Below, piece by piece: positions 1-7,411 of a stretch of 64,000 nt of DNA. The first letter of the stretch is position 1, and each line of letters starts with the position of its first letter. Under the pieces are notes generated by a model. The model had not been told where the DNA came from. It saw nothing but the letters and a program-made list of their open reading frames with translations, and made no database searches. The position numbers and the translations under genes were made by a program. Where the stretch lies: assembly GCA_944320105.1 (NCBI GenBank), contig CALUGA010000001.1, forward strand, positions 124,001 through 188,000, given 5' to 3'. Origin of the DNA: an uncultured Prevotella sp. GTDB taxonomy: Bacteria > Bacteroidota > Bacteroidia > Bacteroidales > Bacteroidaceae.

Positions 1-2
1 TG

Positions 3-275
3 TACTTCCGAATCGACAGGACAGGCAAGGTGATACAGGCGAAGCTCTACTTGAACCGCCGCCAGTGCATCGACTTCGACTGGGGGCATCGGCATCGTAA
101 TGATGGCGATGGCAGAGTGTTCGAAAAGGGAACGGTACACGTGCAGACATATTCCGTGCTCGGCAATGGCTCGACCCGCCGCAACAGCGAGGCGCGTTAC
201 ATGAGCAACGAGGAGATAGAGAAATACGGCCCGATTATCCGTGCGTTCAACCCAGAGGTGAAGTTCAGGCCGTAG
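3..275 (+). CDS. C-terminal part of an unrecognised protein (truncated by window edge)
   Basis: An open frame enters from the left edge and stops at a TAG at 273-275, giving about 90 residues that end in NPEVKFRP. The reading frame is open before the first possible internal start (GTG at 30), so the real start is probably outside the window. The visible part is basic and aromatic (FDWGHRHRNDGDGRVFEKG). No family is recognised. A rho-independent terminator follows 42 nt downstream, which supports a real plus-strand gene ending here. Confidence 0.5.
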   Translation, partial: YFRIDRTGKVIQAKLYLNRRQCIDFDWGHRHRNDGDGRVFEKGTVHVQTYSVLGNGSTRRNSEARYMSNEEIEKYGPIIRAFNPEVKFRP

Positions 276-316
276 CTCATCTTCTCACAACCCAATTCAT
301 TGATTCGGGCAATCAG

Positions 317-349
317 TCTCCCGGCAGCCCGCACTGCCGGGAGATTTTG
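317..349 (+). terminator. Rho-independent terminator of the first gene
   Basis: An 11-bp perfect stem (TCTCCCGGCAG / CTGCCGGGAGA) with a 6-nt loop is followed by TTTTGTTT. It lies just downstream of the partial gene ending at 275. Confidence 0.8.
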
Positions 350-503
350 TTTCCATGCCATTCCCGTTGCGGTCGCGGCGCAAAGCCTTGCTTTTTTCGC
401 CCTCATGGCAGTTCCGTTTCCATTTTATTTACGCGAGCTCGGGATAAGGATTTTCGTTTGTTCTAACAAGAAATGTAAGCCTCACCCCTGCCGTCTGCCC
501 CTC

Positions 504-617
504 GTAGAGACGCAAAATTTTGCGTCTATGCTCCCGCAAAATTTTGCGTCTCGCAGTGGTCAATGTCATAAAACGGATGCAAATGACAATGTTAGACGCA
601 AAATTTTGCGTCTCTAC
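504..617. repeat. Three palindromic repeats (GTAGAGACG arms, CAAAATTTTG core)
   Basis: Copies at 504-527, 535-552 and 593-617 share GACGCAAAATTTTGCGTC or a trimmed form. The outer arms GTAGAGACG/CGTCTCTAC are the same as those of palindromes at 6389-6416 and 61155-61182, whose cores differ (ATGCGCGCAT and ATGTGCACAT). Confidence 0.8.
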
Positions 618-764
618 ATGAGGTCTCCCACTGCTTAATCTCAGTGATTGTTTATCACGAACTCACGATTGTTTCGTACCTCTGCTTCACGAAGATAGGA
701 TGCCGTTTGGCAATGGCACACCAAAAAACTTTGTTTTTTTCTTGCCATTGTGCCCGCCTTTCAC

Positions 765-772
765 TATCTTTG
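765..772 (+). promoter_or_regulatory. Promoter -7 box (TATCTTTG)
   Basis: TATCTTTG matches the Bacteroidetes -7 consensus TAnnTTTG. It is preceded by a T-rich stretch but no perfect -33 TTTG. It would start a transcript near 779 covering the two structured regions downstream. Confidence 0.45.
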
Positions 773-792
773 CATATGCGTGGCGGTAGTGC

Positions 793-866
793 CTCCGTGG
801 CCGCATGGGCGGGGAGGGCAGTTGCTGCGCAGAATGAAGCCCTGCGCCCATGGGCTGCCGACGGAG
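793..866 (+). ncRNA. Long stem-loop, possible RNA domain
   Basis: Stacked helices pair 793-798 with 861-866, 799-801 with 857-859, 804-811 (CATGGGCG) with 845-852, and 816-819 with 839-842, leaving a 19-nt apical loop. It lies just downstream of the -7 box at 765. A small SRP RNA was considered, but the conserved GGAA tetraloop and AGCAG core are not visible, so no class is assigned. Confidence 0.35.
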
Positions 867-933
867 CCGCGAGAGACTCATGAGGCCGGGGCGGGGGCAG
901 CAAAACATTGTTAACAACAAGCATTAGCTATTA

Positions 934-1119
934 TTCGCGTTCAAGAAAAAGCCTGAGAAACTGATTTCTTCCACCGCGGGAAATTAGCGCTGATGTTCAC
1001 GGAAGGCCCCAGAGGCATTCCCGTTACCTACCATTGAGTTGATGTTTGCACCCGATATGGGTGCAGACCTTTTCTTGGTAGGTATCGGGTTTGTTTCTCA
1101 GGCTTCCCGTGAACGCGAA
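934..1119 (+). ncRNA. Multi-branched structured RNA candidate, class unknown
   Basis: A closing stem pairs 934-943 (TTCGCGTTCA) with 1110-1119 and, across a small internal loop, 949-961 (AAGCCTGAGAAAC) with 1093-1105: 23 perfect base pairs. Inside are a hairpin at 964-984, one at about 999-1024 (GGAA..CC / GG..TTCC), and a 9-bp helix 1025-1033/1076-1084 capped by a 10-bp hairpin 1044-1053/1059-1068. A T-tract lies at 1135-1140. It could be an independent small RNA (a 6S-like role is possible but unproven) or a leader controlling the methylase gene that starts 75 nt later. Confidence 0.5.
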
Positions 1120-1194
1120 AGAATGGTCTGCGCCTTTTTTCGTTTCCTGCGGCCAAGCGGTTGATAGTCTATTGCTCAACCACTGTCAATCGCG

Positions 1195-2298
1195 ATGGCA
1201 AACAAGAATCTTCATGCCGCCAAGGTGGCCAAGAAAGACGAGTTCTACACCCGCCTGGAGGACATCGCCGCCGAGCTGCGCCACTACCGCGACTTCTTCC
1301 GCGGCAAGTCGGTGCTCTGCAACTGCGACGACCCTTACGAAAGCAACTTCTTCAAGTTCTTCGCCCTCAACTTCAACTCGTGGGGGCTGCGCCGCCTCGT
1401 GGCCACTTGCTACGACGGCTCGCCCGTGGCCGGGCGCGAGCTTCGGCTGCCGTTTCCAGATGAGGAGGAGCCGAAGAAGTTGCGCATACCTTATAAAATA
1501 GTGATAACCGAAGTGCCGGACATGAACGGCGACGGCGCAACCGACATGGCCGACGTAGACTGCCTCATCCGAAACCGCGCCAACGTGCTCACCCGCCTCA
1601 GCGGCAACGGCGACTTCCGCTCTGCCGAATGCATAGAGATGCTGCGCCAGGCCGACGTCGTGGTGACCAACCCGCCCTTCTCGCTCTTCCGCGAGTACGT
1701 GGCGCAACTGATGGAGTACGGGAAGAAGTTTTTGATAATAGGAAGCCAGAACGCAATTACGAATAAAGAGTTTTTCCCGTTGATACAAGCCAACAAGGTG
1801 TGGCTTGGCATTGGGTTCAAGGGTGGGGCGGCTCATTTTTACTCCCATTATGAGGATACAGCAACGGCAGGCGACCATCGCGAGGGGATGATTCGTGTCT
1901 CTGGGGTGGTTTGGTACACGAACATCGACCACAAGCGGCGCCATGAAAAGCTTGACCTTTATAAGCGATACAGTCAAGCTGAATTTCCGTTTTACGACAA
2001 TTACAATGCCATAAACGTGAACAAAACAGCCGAGATACCGCTTGATTACGATGGAATCATTGGCGTTCCCGTCACATTCATGGATAAATACAATCCAGAG
2101 CAATTTGAAATTATATGGCAAGGAAGTGGGAATACAAGAGCCTCTGCGCCCCGGGCTGTGCTCGAAAGGCTTGGGTACGTTCCACATAAGGAAGATAGGG
2201 GAGGTTGCCCGGTGCTCAACGGCAAGCGAATGTACAGCAGGATATTCATTAAACGCAGGCAAGATGAAAATAGAACTCAACAGAATCAAGATTCGTGA
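1195..2298 (+). CDS. Adenine-specific DNA methyltransferase, EcoRI-methylase family
   Basis: The 367-aa protein shows hallmarks of the EcoRI-type N6-adenine methylase family: an N-terminal NKNLHAAKVAKKDEFYT block (residues 3-18), NCDDPYESNFFKFF (43-56) and the catalytic NPPF motif (159-162), which corresponds to DPPY/NPPY. It should methylate adenine in a short DNA site and protect it from a partner nuclease. The frame is intact. Its last 35 bp overlap the start of the DUF262-HNH gene, which indicates translational coupling and a shared restriction-modification job. The specificity cannot be read from sequence. Confidence 0.9.
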   Translation: MANKNLHAAKVAKKDEFYTRLEDIAAELRHYRDFFRGKSVLCNCDDPYESNFFKFFALNFNSWGLRRLVATCYDGSPVAGRELRLPFPDEEEPKKLRIPYKIVITEVPDMNGDGATDMADVDCLIRNRANVLTRLSGNGDFRSAECIEMLRQADVVVTNPPFSLFREYVAQLMEYGKKFLIIGSQNAITNKEFFPLIQANKVWLGIGFKGGAAHFYSHYEDTATAGDHREGMIRVSGVVWYTNIDHKRRHEKLDLYKRYSQAEFPFYDNYNAINVNKTAEIPLDYDGIIGVPVTFMDKYNPEQFEIIWQGSGNTRASAPRAVLERLGYVPHKEDRGGCPVLNGKRMYSRIFIKRRQDENRTQQNQDS

Positions 2299-3359
2299 CC
2301 TCGTGGACGGCTTCGCCGACAACGACGAGGAGGGCGTGGTGGGCTACGGCGGCCGGTTGGACATCAGGCCGAAGTACCAGCGCGTTTGTCTACAAGGAAG
2401 CCCAGCAGAAAGCCGTCATCGACACGGTGTTCAAGGGCTATCCCCTCAACGTGATGTATTGGGTGAAGAATGCCGACGGAACTTTCGAGCTGCTCGATGG
2501 CCAGCAGCGCACGCTGAGCATCTGCTCCTACTTCATGGGCGAGTTTTTCATCGACCTCGACGGCCAGCTCAAAGGCTACGGCAACCTCACCGCCGACGAG
2601 CGCGAGCGCTTCCTCGACTACGAACTGATGGTATACGTCTGCTCCGACGGCACCGACAGCGAGTGCATTGCGTGGTTCAAGACCATCAACATTGCCGGCG
2701 AGGAGCTTAAGGAGCAGGAAATACTCAATGCGGTGTACTGCGGCGAGTGGGTGACGGCCCTTAAGCGTAAGTTCAGCAAGACGGGCTGCGTGGCCGTGAA
2801 ACTGGGCGGCGACTACGTGGGCGGCACACCCATACGCCAGGATGTGCTCCACAAGGTGCTGCGGTGGATAAGCGGCGGCGACGTGGCCGGCTACATGGCG
2901 CGCCACCAGCACGACCCCAATGCCGACCGCGAGTGGCAGTATTTCCAGCAGGTGGTGGCCTGGGTGCGGATGCTCTTCCCCACGGTGAGGCGCGAGATGA
3001 AGCAGGTGGAGTGGGGCGACTTATATAATATGTATAAGGACTCCGACTTCAGCTCAACCGAACTCGAAGCCCGCGTGGCCGAGCTTATGATGGACGACGA
3101 CGTTACGAGCAAGCCAGGCATCTACCCATACCTCATCACCGGCGACGAGCGCAGCCTCAGCCTGCGCGCCTTCTCGCCCCGCATGAAGCGCGAGGCTTAC
3201 GAGCGGCAGCGGGGCGTGTGCGCCTCGTGCGGCCGCCACTTCTGCTTCGCCGACATGGAGGCCGACCACATCACGCCCTGGCACAGCGGCGGCCGCACCG
3301 TGGCAGCCAACTGCCAGATGCTCTGCCGCGACTGCAACCGCCGCAAGGGCGGGCGCTGA
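2264..3359 (+). pseudogene. DUF262-HNH (GmrSD-like) restriction nuclease, broken by a 2-nt deletion
   Basis: The natural start is the ATG at 2264, reading MKIELNRIKIRDLVDGFADN and on to RPKYQR at 2381-2383. There the frame breaks: family members usually continue QR-E-F-V, but the DNA reads CGC GTTTGTC, so two bases appear to be missing. From 2385 the correct protein continues in another frame (FVYKEAQQKAVIDTVFKGYP) to a TGA at 3357-3359. The DUF262 signature DGQQRTLSI is present, and the C-terminus carries an HNH zinc-knuckle domain (CASCGRHF, EADHITPWH, CRDCNRR). If the lesion is real, an ATG at 2295 could open the second frame, but only with unrelated N-terminal residues. It may also be a sequencing error. 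Confidence 0.8.
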
Positions 3360-3374
3360 GTTCGTGCAGGTGCT

Positions 3375-3535
3375 GCTGTCATGATTTTTCGCTTTTGTCG
3401 GTTTGTCGCCAAACTCCGCTCGCCTGACGCAACCGTTTGGCTTCCAGATGGTTGCGATACGGGCTTTTTGGCGTTGCGAAACAGGCCGTTTCGCGCTCCA
3501 AAACGGCACGTTTCGGCCTGCGGGAAAGGCCGTTC
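3375..3535 (+). repeat. 22-nt-period intergenic element, copy A (degenerate ends)
   Basis: Units begin at 3457, 3479, 3501 and 3523, exactly 22 nt apart, with cores related to AAACGGCCTGTTT or its reverse complement AAACAGGCCGTTT. The left end (around 3375, TGATTTTTCGC) resembles the left end of copy B. The right-end TTTGTAA motif is not recognisable. It fills the gap between the convergent HNH and GH13 genes and abuts the GH13 stop codon. Confidence 0.75.
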
Positions 3536-3542
3536 TTAATTC

Positions 3543-5393
3543 TTAATACTTAATTATCTCCAGCACCAGCGTTTGGCGGGGGCTGAGCTTTATGTCGCGG
3601 TCCGGGCGGTAGGTGCGGCCGGTAGTTACCTCGCGGGCCATGGTGCCGGGCGGCACCACCTCGGCGTAGCGGGCGGCGCGGTAGGTGGCGGGGTGGCTCG
3701 TTCCGTTGAGCACGAGCAGCGCGCGGCGATTGCCGAGTGCGCGGTGGACTACGTAGACGCCGCCCTGCGGGATGAACTGCTTCATCGTTCCCTCGGCTAT
3801 GAGGGGGCTTGCCCGCCGCCAGCTGAGCAGCCGCCGCAGCCACGAGTGCATCTGGTTTTCCTGCCGTGTGCGCCCCTCGGGGGTGAAGGCTCCGGGGCCG
3901 TCGCCGGGAAATCCGCCGGGGAAGTCGCGCCTCACGTCGCCGTCAGTCCTTGCCTTGGTGCCGTTCATGAGTATTTCGGTGCCGTAGTAAATCTGCGGTG
4001 TGCGGCGTATGAAGAGCAGCAGGGCCAGAGCCTGGCGCAGTGTGGCGGCGTCGCGCCCCGTGCCGAGGAAGCGGTCGGTGTCGTGGTTGTCGATGAAGGC
4101 GAGCACGTTTTGCGGCTCGGGGTACAGGTAGTCGTAGGCCAGCGTGTTGTATATGCGGTTCAGTCCGGCGGCCCAACCGTCGGTCTCCTCGCCCTTGGCC
4201 ATGTTGAGCCGCTCGAAGAGGGCAAAGTCCATCACGCTTTTGAGGTGGGTTTCGGTGCGGGCTATGGCCGAGCCGCGCTGCCAGGCGGCGGTGAAGGCCG
4301 GTTCGGCAACCCACGTCTCGCCCACCACGCCGAGCCGTGGGTACTCCTCGTTTATCTCCCTTGCCCATGCGGCCATGGCGTCGGCAAAGGCGTAGGGGTA
4401 GGTGTCCATGCGTATGCCGTCGGCCCCCGACGCCTCTATCCACCACTTGCTTTGCTGCGTGAGGTAGGCCATGAGGCGCGGGTTGTGCTGGTTGAGGTCG
4501 GGCATTTGCGGCGCGAACCACCCACGGGTGGTTTCGTCGAGGTCTACATCGGCGGCGTAGGGGTCAACGGTGGGCGTGAGCCGGTAGTTGGTTTGCACGT
4601 AGGCGGGGCTGGCTGCGGTGGCCTCCGGCGGCATGGTGGCCACGGGGTGGTTGAACCAGTCGCGCTCCGGCGGGTCGGCAGCCCAGGGGTGGCAGGCACC
4701 GCAGTGGTTGAACACGAGGTCCATCACCACCTTCAGTCCGTGCCGGTGAGCCTCGCCCACGAGGCGGCGGTAGTCGTCCATGGAGCCGAGGCGCGGGTCA
4801 ACGCGGTAGAAGTCGGTGACGGCGTAGCCGTGGTACGACGAGGTGAGGCCGATGTCGGGGTTGTTGTTCTCAAAGATTGGTGTGAGCCAGATGGCCGTAA
4901 CGCCGAGGTCGGCTATGTAGTCGAGGTGGCGGCGCAGGCCTTCGAGGTCGCCGCCGTGGCGCAGCGACGGCTCGGAGCGGTCTGTCTTGTACGGCTTCAG
5001 CCCGCTGGCGTGGGCGCAGCCGTGGCGTCCTTGTGCGAAGCGGTCTGGCATGACGAGGTAGAGTACGTCGGCCGGGGTGAAGCCCTGCCTCTGGGCGCTG
5101 CCCTCGGCGCGCCGCCGCAGCTCGTACATTACGGTGCGCCTTGTGCCGCCGAGGCTGATGTGCAGGGGAATGAGACCCGGCTCGGCGCGGCTCACGTCGA
5201 GGCAGACAAAGAGGTAGTTGGGGCTGTAGGGGCGCGCAATGCCCGTGAGCGCGGCCCCGGGGTGGCTCACGCTGACGTCGGCCCGCCCTATGCCGGGGGC
5301 GCTGAGCAGGAGCTGCAAGGCTCCGTTCTTCATGCCGCTGAACCAGTAGGGCGGGTCGATGCGGATGTTGTTGGCTTGCAAGGTTATGTTCAA
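3543..5393 (-). CDS. GH13 alpha-amylase (cyclomaltodextrinase/neopullulanase type)
   Basis: A 616-aa glycoside hydrolase family 13 enzyme. The N-terminal domain has the IDPPYWFSGMKN motif of cyclomaltodextrinases and neopullulanases. The barrel holds DLVFNHCG (225-232), the nucleophile in GADGIRMD (Asp330), the acid/base in VVGETW (Glu359) and NHD (Asp438). No signal peptide is seen, so a cytoplasmic or periplasmic enzyme acting on imported maltodextrins is likely. The only reasonable start is a TTG at 5393-5391, six bases after the stop of the upstream acetyltransferase and in the same frame, so translation is probably coupled. Confidence 0.9.
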   Translation of the reverse strand: MNITLQANNIRIDPPYWFSGMKNGALQLLLSAPGIGRADVSVSHPGAALTGIARPYSPNYLFVCLDVSRAEPGLIPLHISLGGTRRTVMYELRRRAEGSAQRQGFTPADVLYLVMPDRFAQGRHGCAHASGLKPYKTDRSEPSLRHGGDLEGLRRHLDYIADLGVTAIWLTPIFENNNPDIGLTSSYHGYAVTDFYRVDPRLGSMDDYRRLVGEAHRHGLKVVMDLVFNHCGACHPWAADPPERDWFNHPVATMPPEATAASPAYVQTNYRLTPTVDPYAADVDLDETTRGWFAPQMPDLNQHNPRLMAYLTQQSKWWIEASGADGIRMDTYPYAFADAMAAWAREINEEYPRLGVVGETWVAEPAFTAAWQRGSAIARTETHLKSVMDFALFERLNMAKGEETDGWAAGLNRIYNTLAYDYLYPEPQNVLAFIDNHDTDRFLGTGRDAATLRQALALLLFIRRTPQIYYGTEILMNGTKARTDGDVRRDFPGGFPGDGPGAFTPEGRTRQENQMHSWLRRLLSWRRASPLIAEGTMKQFIPQGGVYVVHRALGNRRALLVLNGTSHPATYRAARYAEVVPPGTMAREVTTGRTYRPDRDIKLSPRQTLVLEIIKY

Positions 5394-5399
5394 GATGGG

Positions 5400-5981
5400 T
5401 TATTTCTGCGCTGCGTCGTGTATGCTCTTTATCACCCGTGCTGGCACCCCGCCCACTATCATGTTGGCAGGCACGTCCTTGGCCACCACGGCCCCGGCGG
5501 CTATGATGGCGTTGTCGCCTATGGTTACGCCGGGAAGTATGGTGACGTGGGCGCCAGTCCACACGCCCTTGCCCAGCACCACGGGGGCGTGGGTCATGTT
5601 GGGGCGGTCGGCGGGGGCGAAGCCGTGGTTGAGCGTGGCTATCATCGTGCCCGGGCCTATGAGGCAGCCGTCGCCGATGAAGATGCCGCCCTGGTCCTGG
5701 AACTGGCACGCGGAGTTGATGAACACGTTCTTGCCGAGGTGGATGTTCTTGCCGAAGTCGGTGTAGAAGGGCGGGAACATACGGAACGACGGGTGGACAT
5801 CGGTGGCGGTTATGCGGCTGAAGAGGTCAACAATCTCCTCGTCGGTGTGGTAGTTTGTGTTGAGGTCCATGAGCAGTCGGCGCGTCTCTGCGCTCTGTTG
5901 CCGCATGAACGTAATCATCTCGGTGCCTGCCAGCGGCTCGCCTTGGGCTATCATCCGCTGGAATTTCTCTATTGTCATCAT
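5400..5981 (-). CDS. maa: Maltose/galactoside O-acetyltransferase family protein
   Basis: The 193-aa protein has the N-terminal Mac domain (residues 1-60) followed by left-handed beta-helix hexapeptide repeats (INSACQFQDQGGIFIGDG, then VTIGDNAIIAAGAVVAKDV) and the catalytic-region NHGF. It transfers acetyl groups from acetyl-CoA to a sugar hydroxyl, probably as detoxification of accumulated maltose or glucose. It starts 15 nt after the preceding TIGR04076-type gene and is followed by GH13, so it sits in a maltodextrin-related operon. The gene symbol is by family resemblance only. Confidence 0.85.
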   Translation of the reverse strand: MMTIEKFQRMIAQGEPLAGTEMITFMRQQSAETRRLLMDLNTNYHTDEEIVDLFSRITATDVHPSFRMFPPFYTDFGKNIHLGKNVFINSACQFQDQGGIFIGDGCLIGPGTMIATLNHGFAPADRPNMTHAPVVLGKGVWTGAHVTILPGVTIGDNAIIAAGAVVAKDVPANMIVGGVPARVIKSIHDAAQK

Positions 5982-5996
5982 TGTCCGTGGGTGCTT

Positions 5997-6332
5997 TCAG
6001 TCTTTCTTCTCGGGGTTGGGTATGTCCTCGTCGGTGGCTTCGAGCTTGAAGTAAACGGGGCGGAAGCCGTCGTTGCAGCAGGCAATGGCCGTGCGCGGGT
6101 GGCGGCACCAGTTGTCGAAGAAGAAGCCCTCGGCGCCGTTCTGCAGCGCGAAGACGTACTGGTGCATGCACTTCCAGGCCGTGTTGCACAGGCCGGGCGG
6201 GCAGTCGATGCCCGCGTAGAACACCTGCCCGTCCGTCAGTCGGCCACAGGGGCCTAAGCCGGGGCAGCCGTATTGCTTGGCAAGGTCTTCCTTGAATTCT
6301 CTTTTCAATACTGTGATCTTTACCTTTTTCAT
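5997..6332 (-). CDS. TIGR04076-family small protein
   Basis: A 111-aa protein starting MKKVKITVLKREF at 6332; the upstream extension in the same frame crosses a palindromic repeat and is rejected. Cysteines are abundant (CPGLGPCG, CPPGLC, WKCMHQ, WCRHPR, ACC), which suggests metal binding. The pattern (KKVKITV..., GPCGRLTDGQVFYAG, CNTAWKCMHQYVFALQNG) is that of the TIGR04076 family, whose function is unknown. It leads an apparent operon with maa and GH13 and has its own -7 box at 6447. Confidence 0.75.
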   Translation of the reverse strand: MKKVKITVLKREFKEDLAKQYGCPGLGPCGRLTDGQVFYAGIDCPPGLCNTAWKCMHQYVFALQNGAEGFFFDNWCRHPRTAIACCNDGFRPVYFKLEATDEDIPNPEKKD

Positions 6333-6364
6333 CGTTTCGTGTGGTTTGGTTATTTTTTTGCAAC

Positions 6365-6454
6365 GGCAATGCAAACGATCGGGGATTTGTAGAGACGATG
6401 CGCGCATCGTCTTTACTGCGGATAGCCGAGTGCTGCTTGCTTTATGCAAAGGTA
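6365..6454 (-). repeat. Promoter-bearing ~90-bp repeat, copy 1
   Basis: The order is GGCAATGCAAA (6365), a palindrome (6389-6416, GTAGAGACGATG arm), GCGGATAGCCGAGTGCTG and the -7 box CAAAGGTA (6447). A diverged copy with the same order lies at 21212-21303. Copy 1 supplies the promoter of the TIGR04076-maa-GH13 operon. Confidence 0.7.
6447..6454 (-). promoter_or_regulatory. Promoter -7 box for TIGR04076-maa-GH13
   Basis: Read on the minus strand, TACCTTTG fits TAnnTTTG. It lies 115 nt upstream of the ATG at 6332, leaving a leader that includes a palindromic repeat. Confidence 0.6.
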
Positions 6455-6506
6455 TGGAAAAGGCTTCAGTTTGCCATGAATCGGATTACGGAAACGCCTA
6501 CCAGTA

Positions 6507-7331
6507 TTACTTTCGTGGCTTGATTTCCTTAACGATGTCGAACCGCGTGGCCTCGGGGTCGAGGTCGGAGTAGGCGTTCTTGAGGTCGGCCTTGGTGATG
6601 GTGACGCTGCGGTCTACCTCGCGCGGGTCGTCGGCGGTGGTGTGCGAGAAGAGCCAGTCGTAGGTTTGCTTGAGGTAGAGCAGGCGGGCAAGGTCGCCGT
6701 GCGATGCCCCGCGCACCCAGTCGTAGCGCAGCAGGCGGTCGCCGGCCGACTCCTTTATTGCCTCCACCACCTTTTTTGACTGGCTTATGGGTACGGCGCG
6801 GTCGGCTGTGCCGTGCATTATCCACAGTGGCAGGCGGCCAAGCCCGCTCATGTCGCGCAGGGTGCTGCCCCCGCACAGGGCCATGGCTGCCGCTACGCGG
6901 TGGGGGTAAGTGCCGGCAAAGTCGAGCGTACCATAGCCGCCGAGGCTCATGCCGATTACGTAGATGCGCGTGGTGTCTACGTCGTGGTGGGCTTCCACCC
7001 AGTCGAGCACCCGGGCTATGCGCTCCGGCTTCCACGCCCCGCCGGGGTTGTGGGGTGCCACCACTATGCAGGGATAGTAGCGCCCTTTCTCTATGGCGTG
7101 CAGCAGGCCGTAGCGGCGTACGCGCCTCATGTTGCCTCCGCAGAGGCTCCTGCCGTGGAGGAAGATTATGACCGGCACGCGCTGGTTTTCATATAGGTAT
7201 TCGCGCGGGGCGTAGAGCCAGAAGTTGTAGCCCCCGTCCACTGCGCCGCGCATGGCGGCCAGCTGGCCGTTCTGCGCGTGGGCAGCCAGCGAGATGAGGG
7301 CTATGGCTATTGATAAGAGCAGTCGTTTCAT
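6507..7331 (-). CDS. Secreted alpha/beta-hydrolase esterase
   Basis: A 274-aa protein with a signal peptide (KRLLLSIAIALISLAAHAQ, cleavage near residue 19-20). The hydrolase fold shows an oxyanion-strand motif IIFLHG (55-60), nucleophile elbow GMSLGGYG (Ser129), Asp177 in GTADRAVP and His211 in GASHGD, so the triad is complete. It resembles the feruloyl-esterase/PHB-depolymerase group that includes CE1-like carbohydrate esterases. The substrate is not determined; removal of ester side groups from plant polysaccharide is an inference. Confidence 0.8.
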   Translation of the reverse strand: MKRLLLSIAIALISLAAHAQNGQLAAMRGAVDGGYNFWLYAPREYLYENQRVPVIIFLHGRSLCGGNMRRVRRYGLLHAIEKGRYYPCIVVAPHNPGGAWKPERIARVLDWVEAHHDVDTTRIYVIGMSLGGYGTLDFAGTYPHRVAAAMALCGGSTLRDMSGLGRLPLWIMHGTADRAVPISQSKKVVEAIKESAGDRLLRYDWVRGASHGDLARLLYLKQTYDWLFSHTTADDPREVDRSVTITKADLKNAYSDLDPEATRFDIVKEIKPRK

Positions 7332-7338
7332 GTTTTTT

Positions 7339-7410
7339 TGTGGGTGTAGGTGTTGTAGGGGTGGTAAGGGGGGGTAGGTGTGGTAGGTTTTGTAGGTGGG
7401 TGAGGCAGGG
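7339..7410 (+). repeat. G/T-rich low-complexity tract
   Basis: The gap between esterase and helicase genes is a run of imperfect GTAGG/GGTGT words with a stretch of seven G, all purine-rich on the plus strand. Several G-runs could form a quadruplex on the plus strand. In the minus-strand transcript it would be a C-rich leader before the esterase ATG. Confidence 0.55.
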
Positions 7411-7411
7411 G

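Larger units (their letters stand above)
276..1194. other. 919-bp region without protein genes: terminator, palindromes, structured RNA
   Basis: No convincing coding frame is present; the short frames here are broken by palindromes and hairpins. It holds a terminator (317-349), three copies of a palindrome with core CAAAATTTTG (504-617), a promoter-like box (765-772), a long hairpin (793-866), a multi-branched candidate RNA (934-1119) and a T-tract (1135-1140) before the methylase start. Confidence 0.7.

Noticed and set aside
793..1119. RNase P RNA, tmRNA or SRP RNA
   Set aside because: No GAGGAAAGTCC-type RNase P core, no tRNA-like 3' end with T-loop, and no GGAA/AGCAG SRP core could be found.
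3573..6257. Long plus-strand open frame of 894 codons
   Set aside because: It is antisense to GH13 and maa, has low-complexity Val/Gly/Ala composition from GC-rich codon shadowing, and no recognisable domain.
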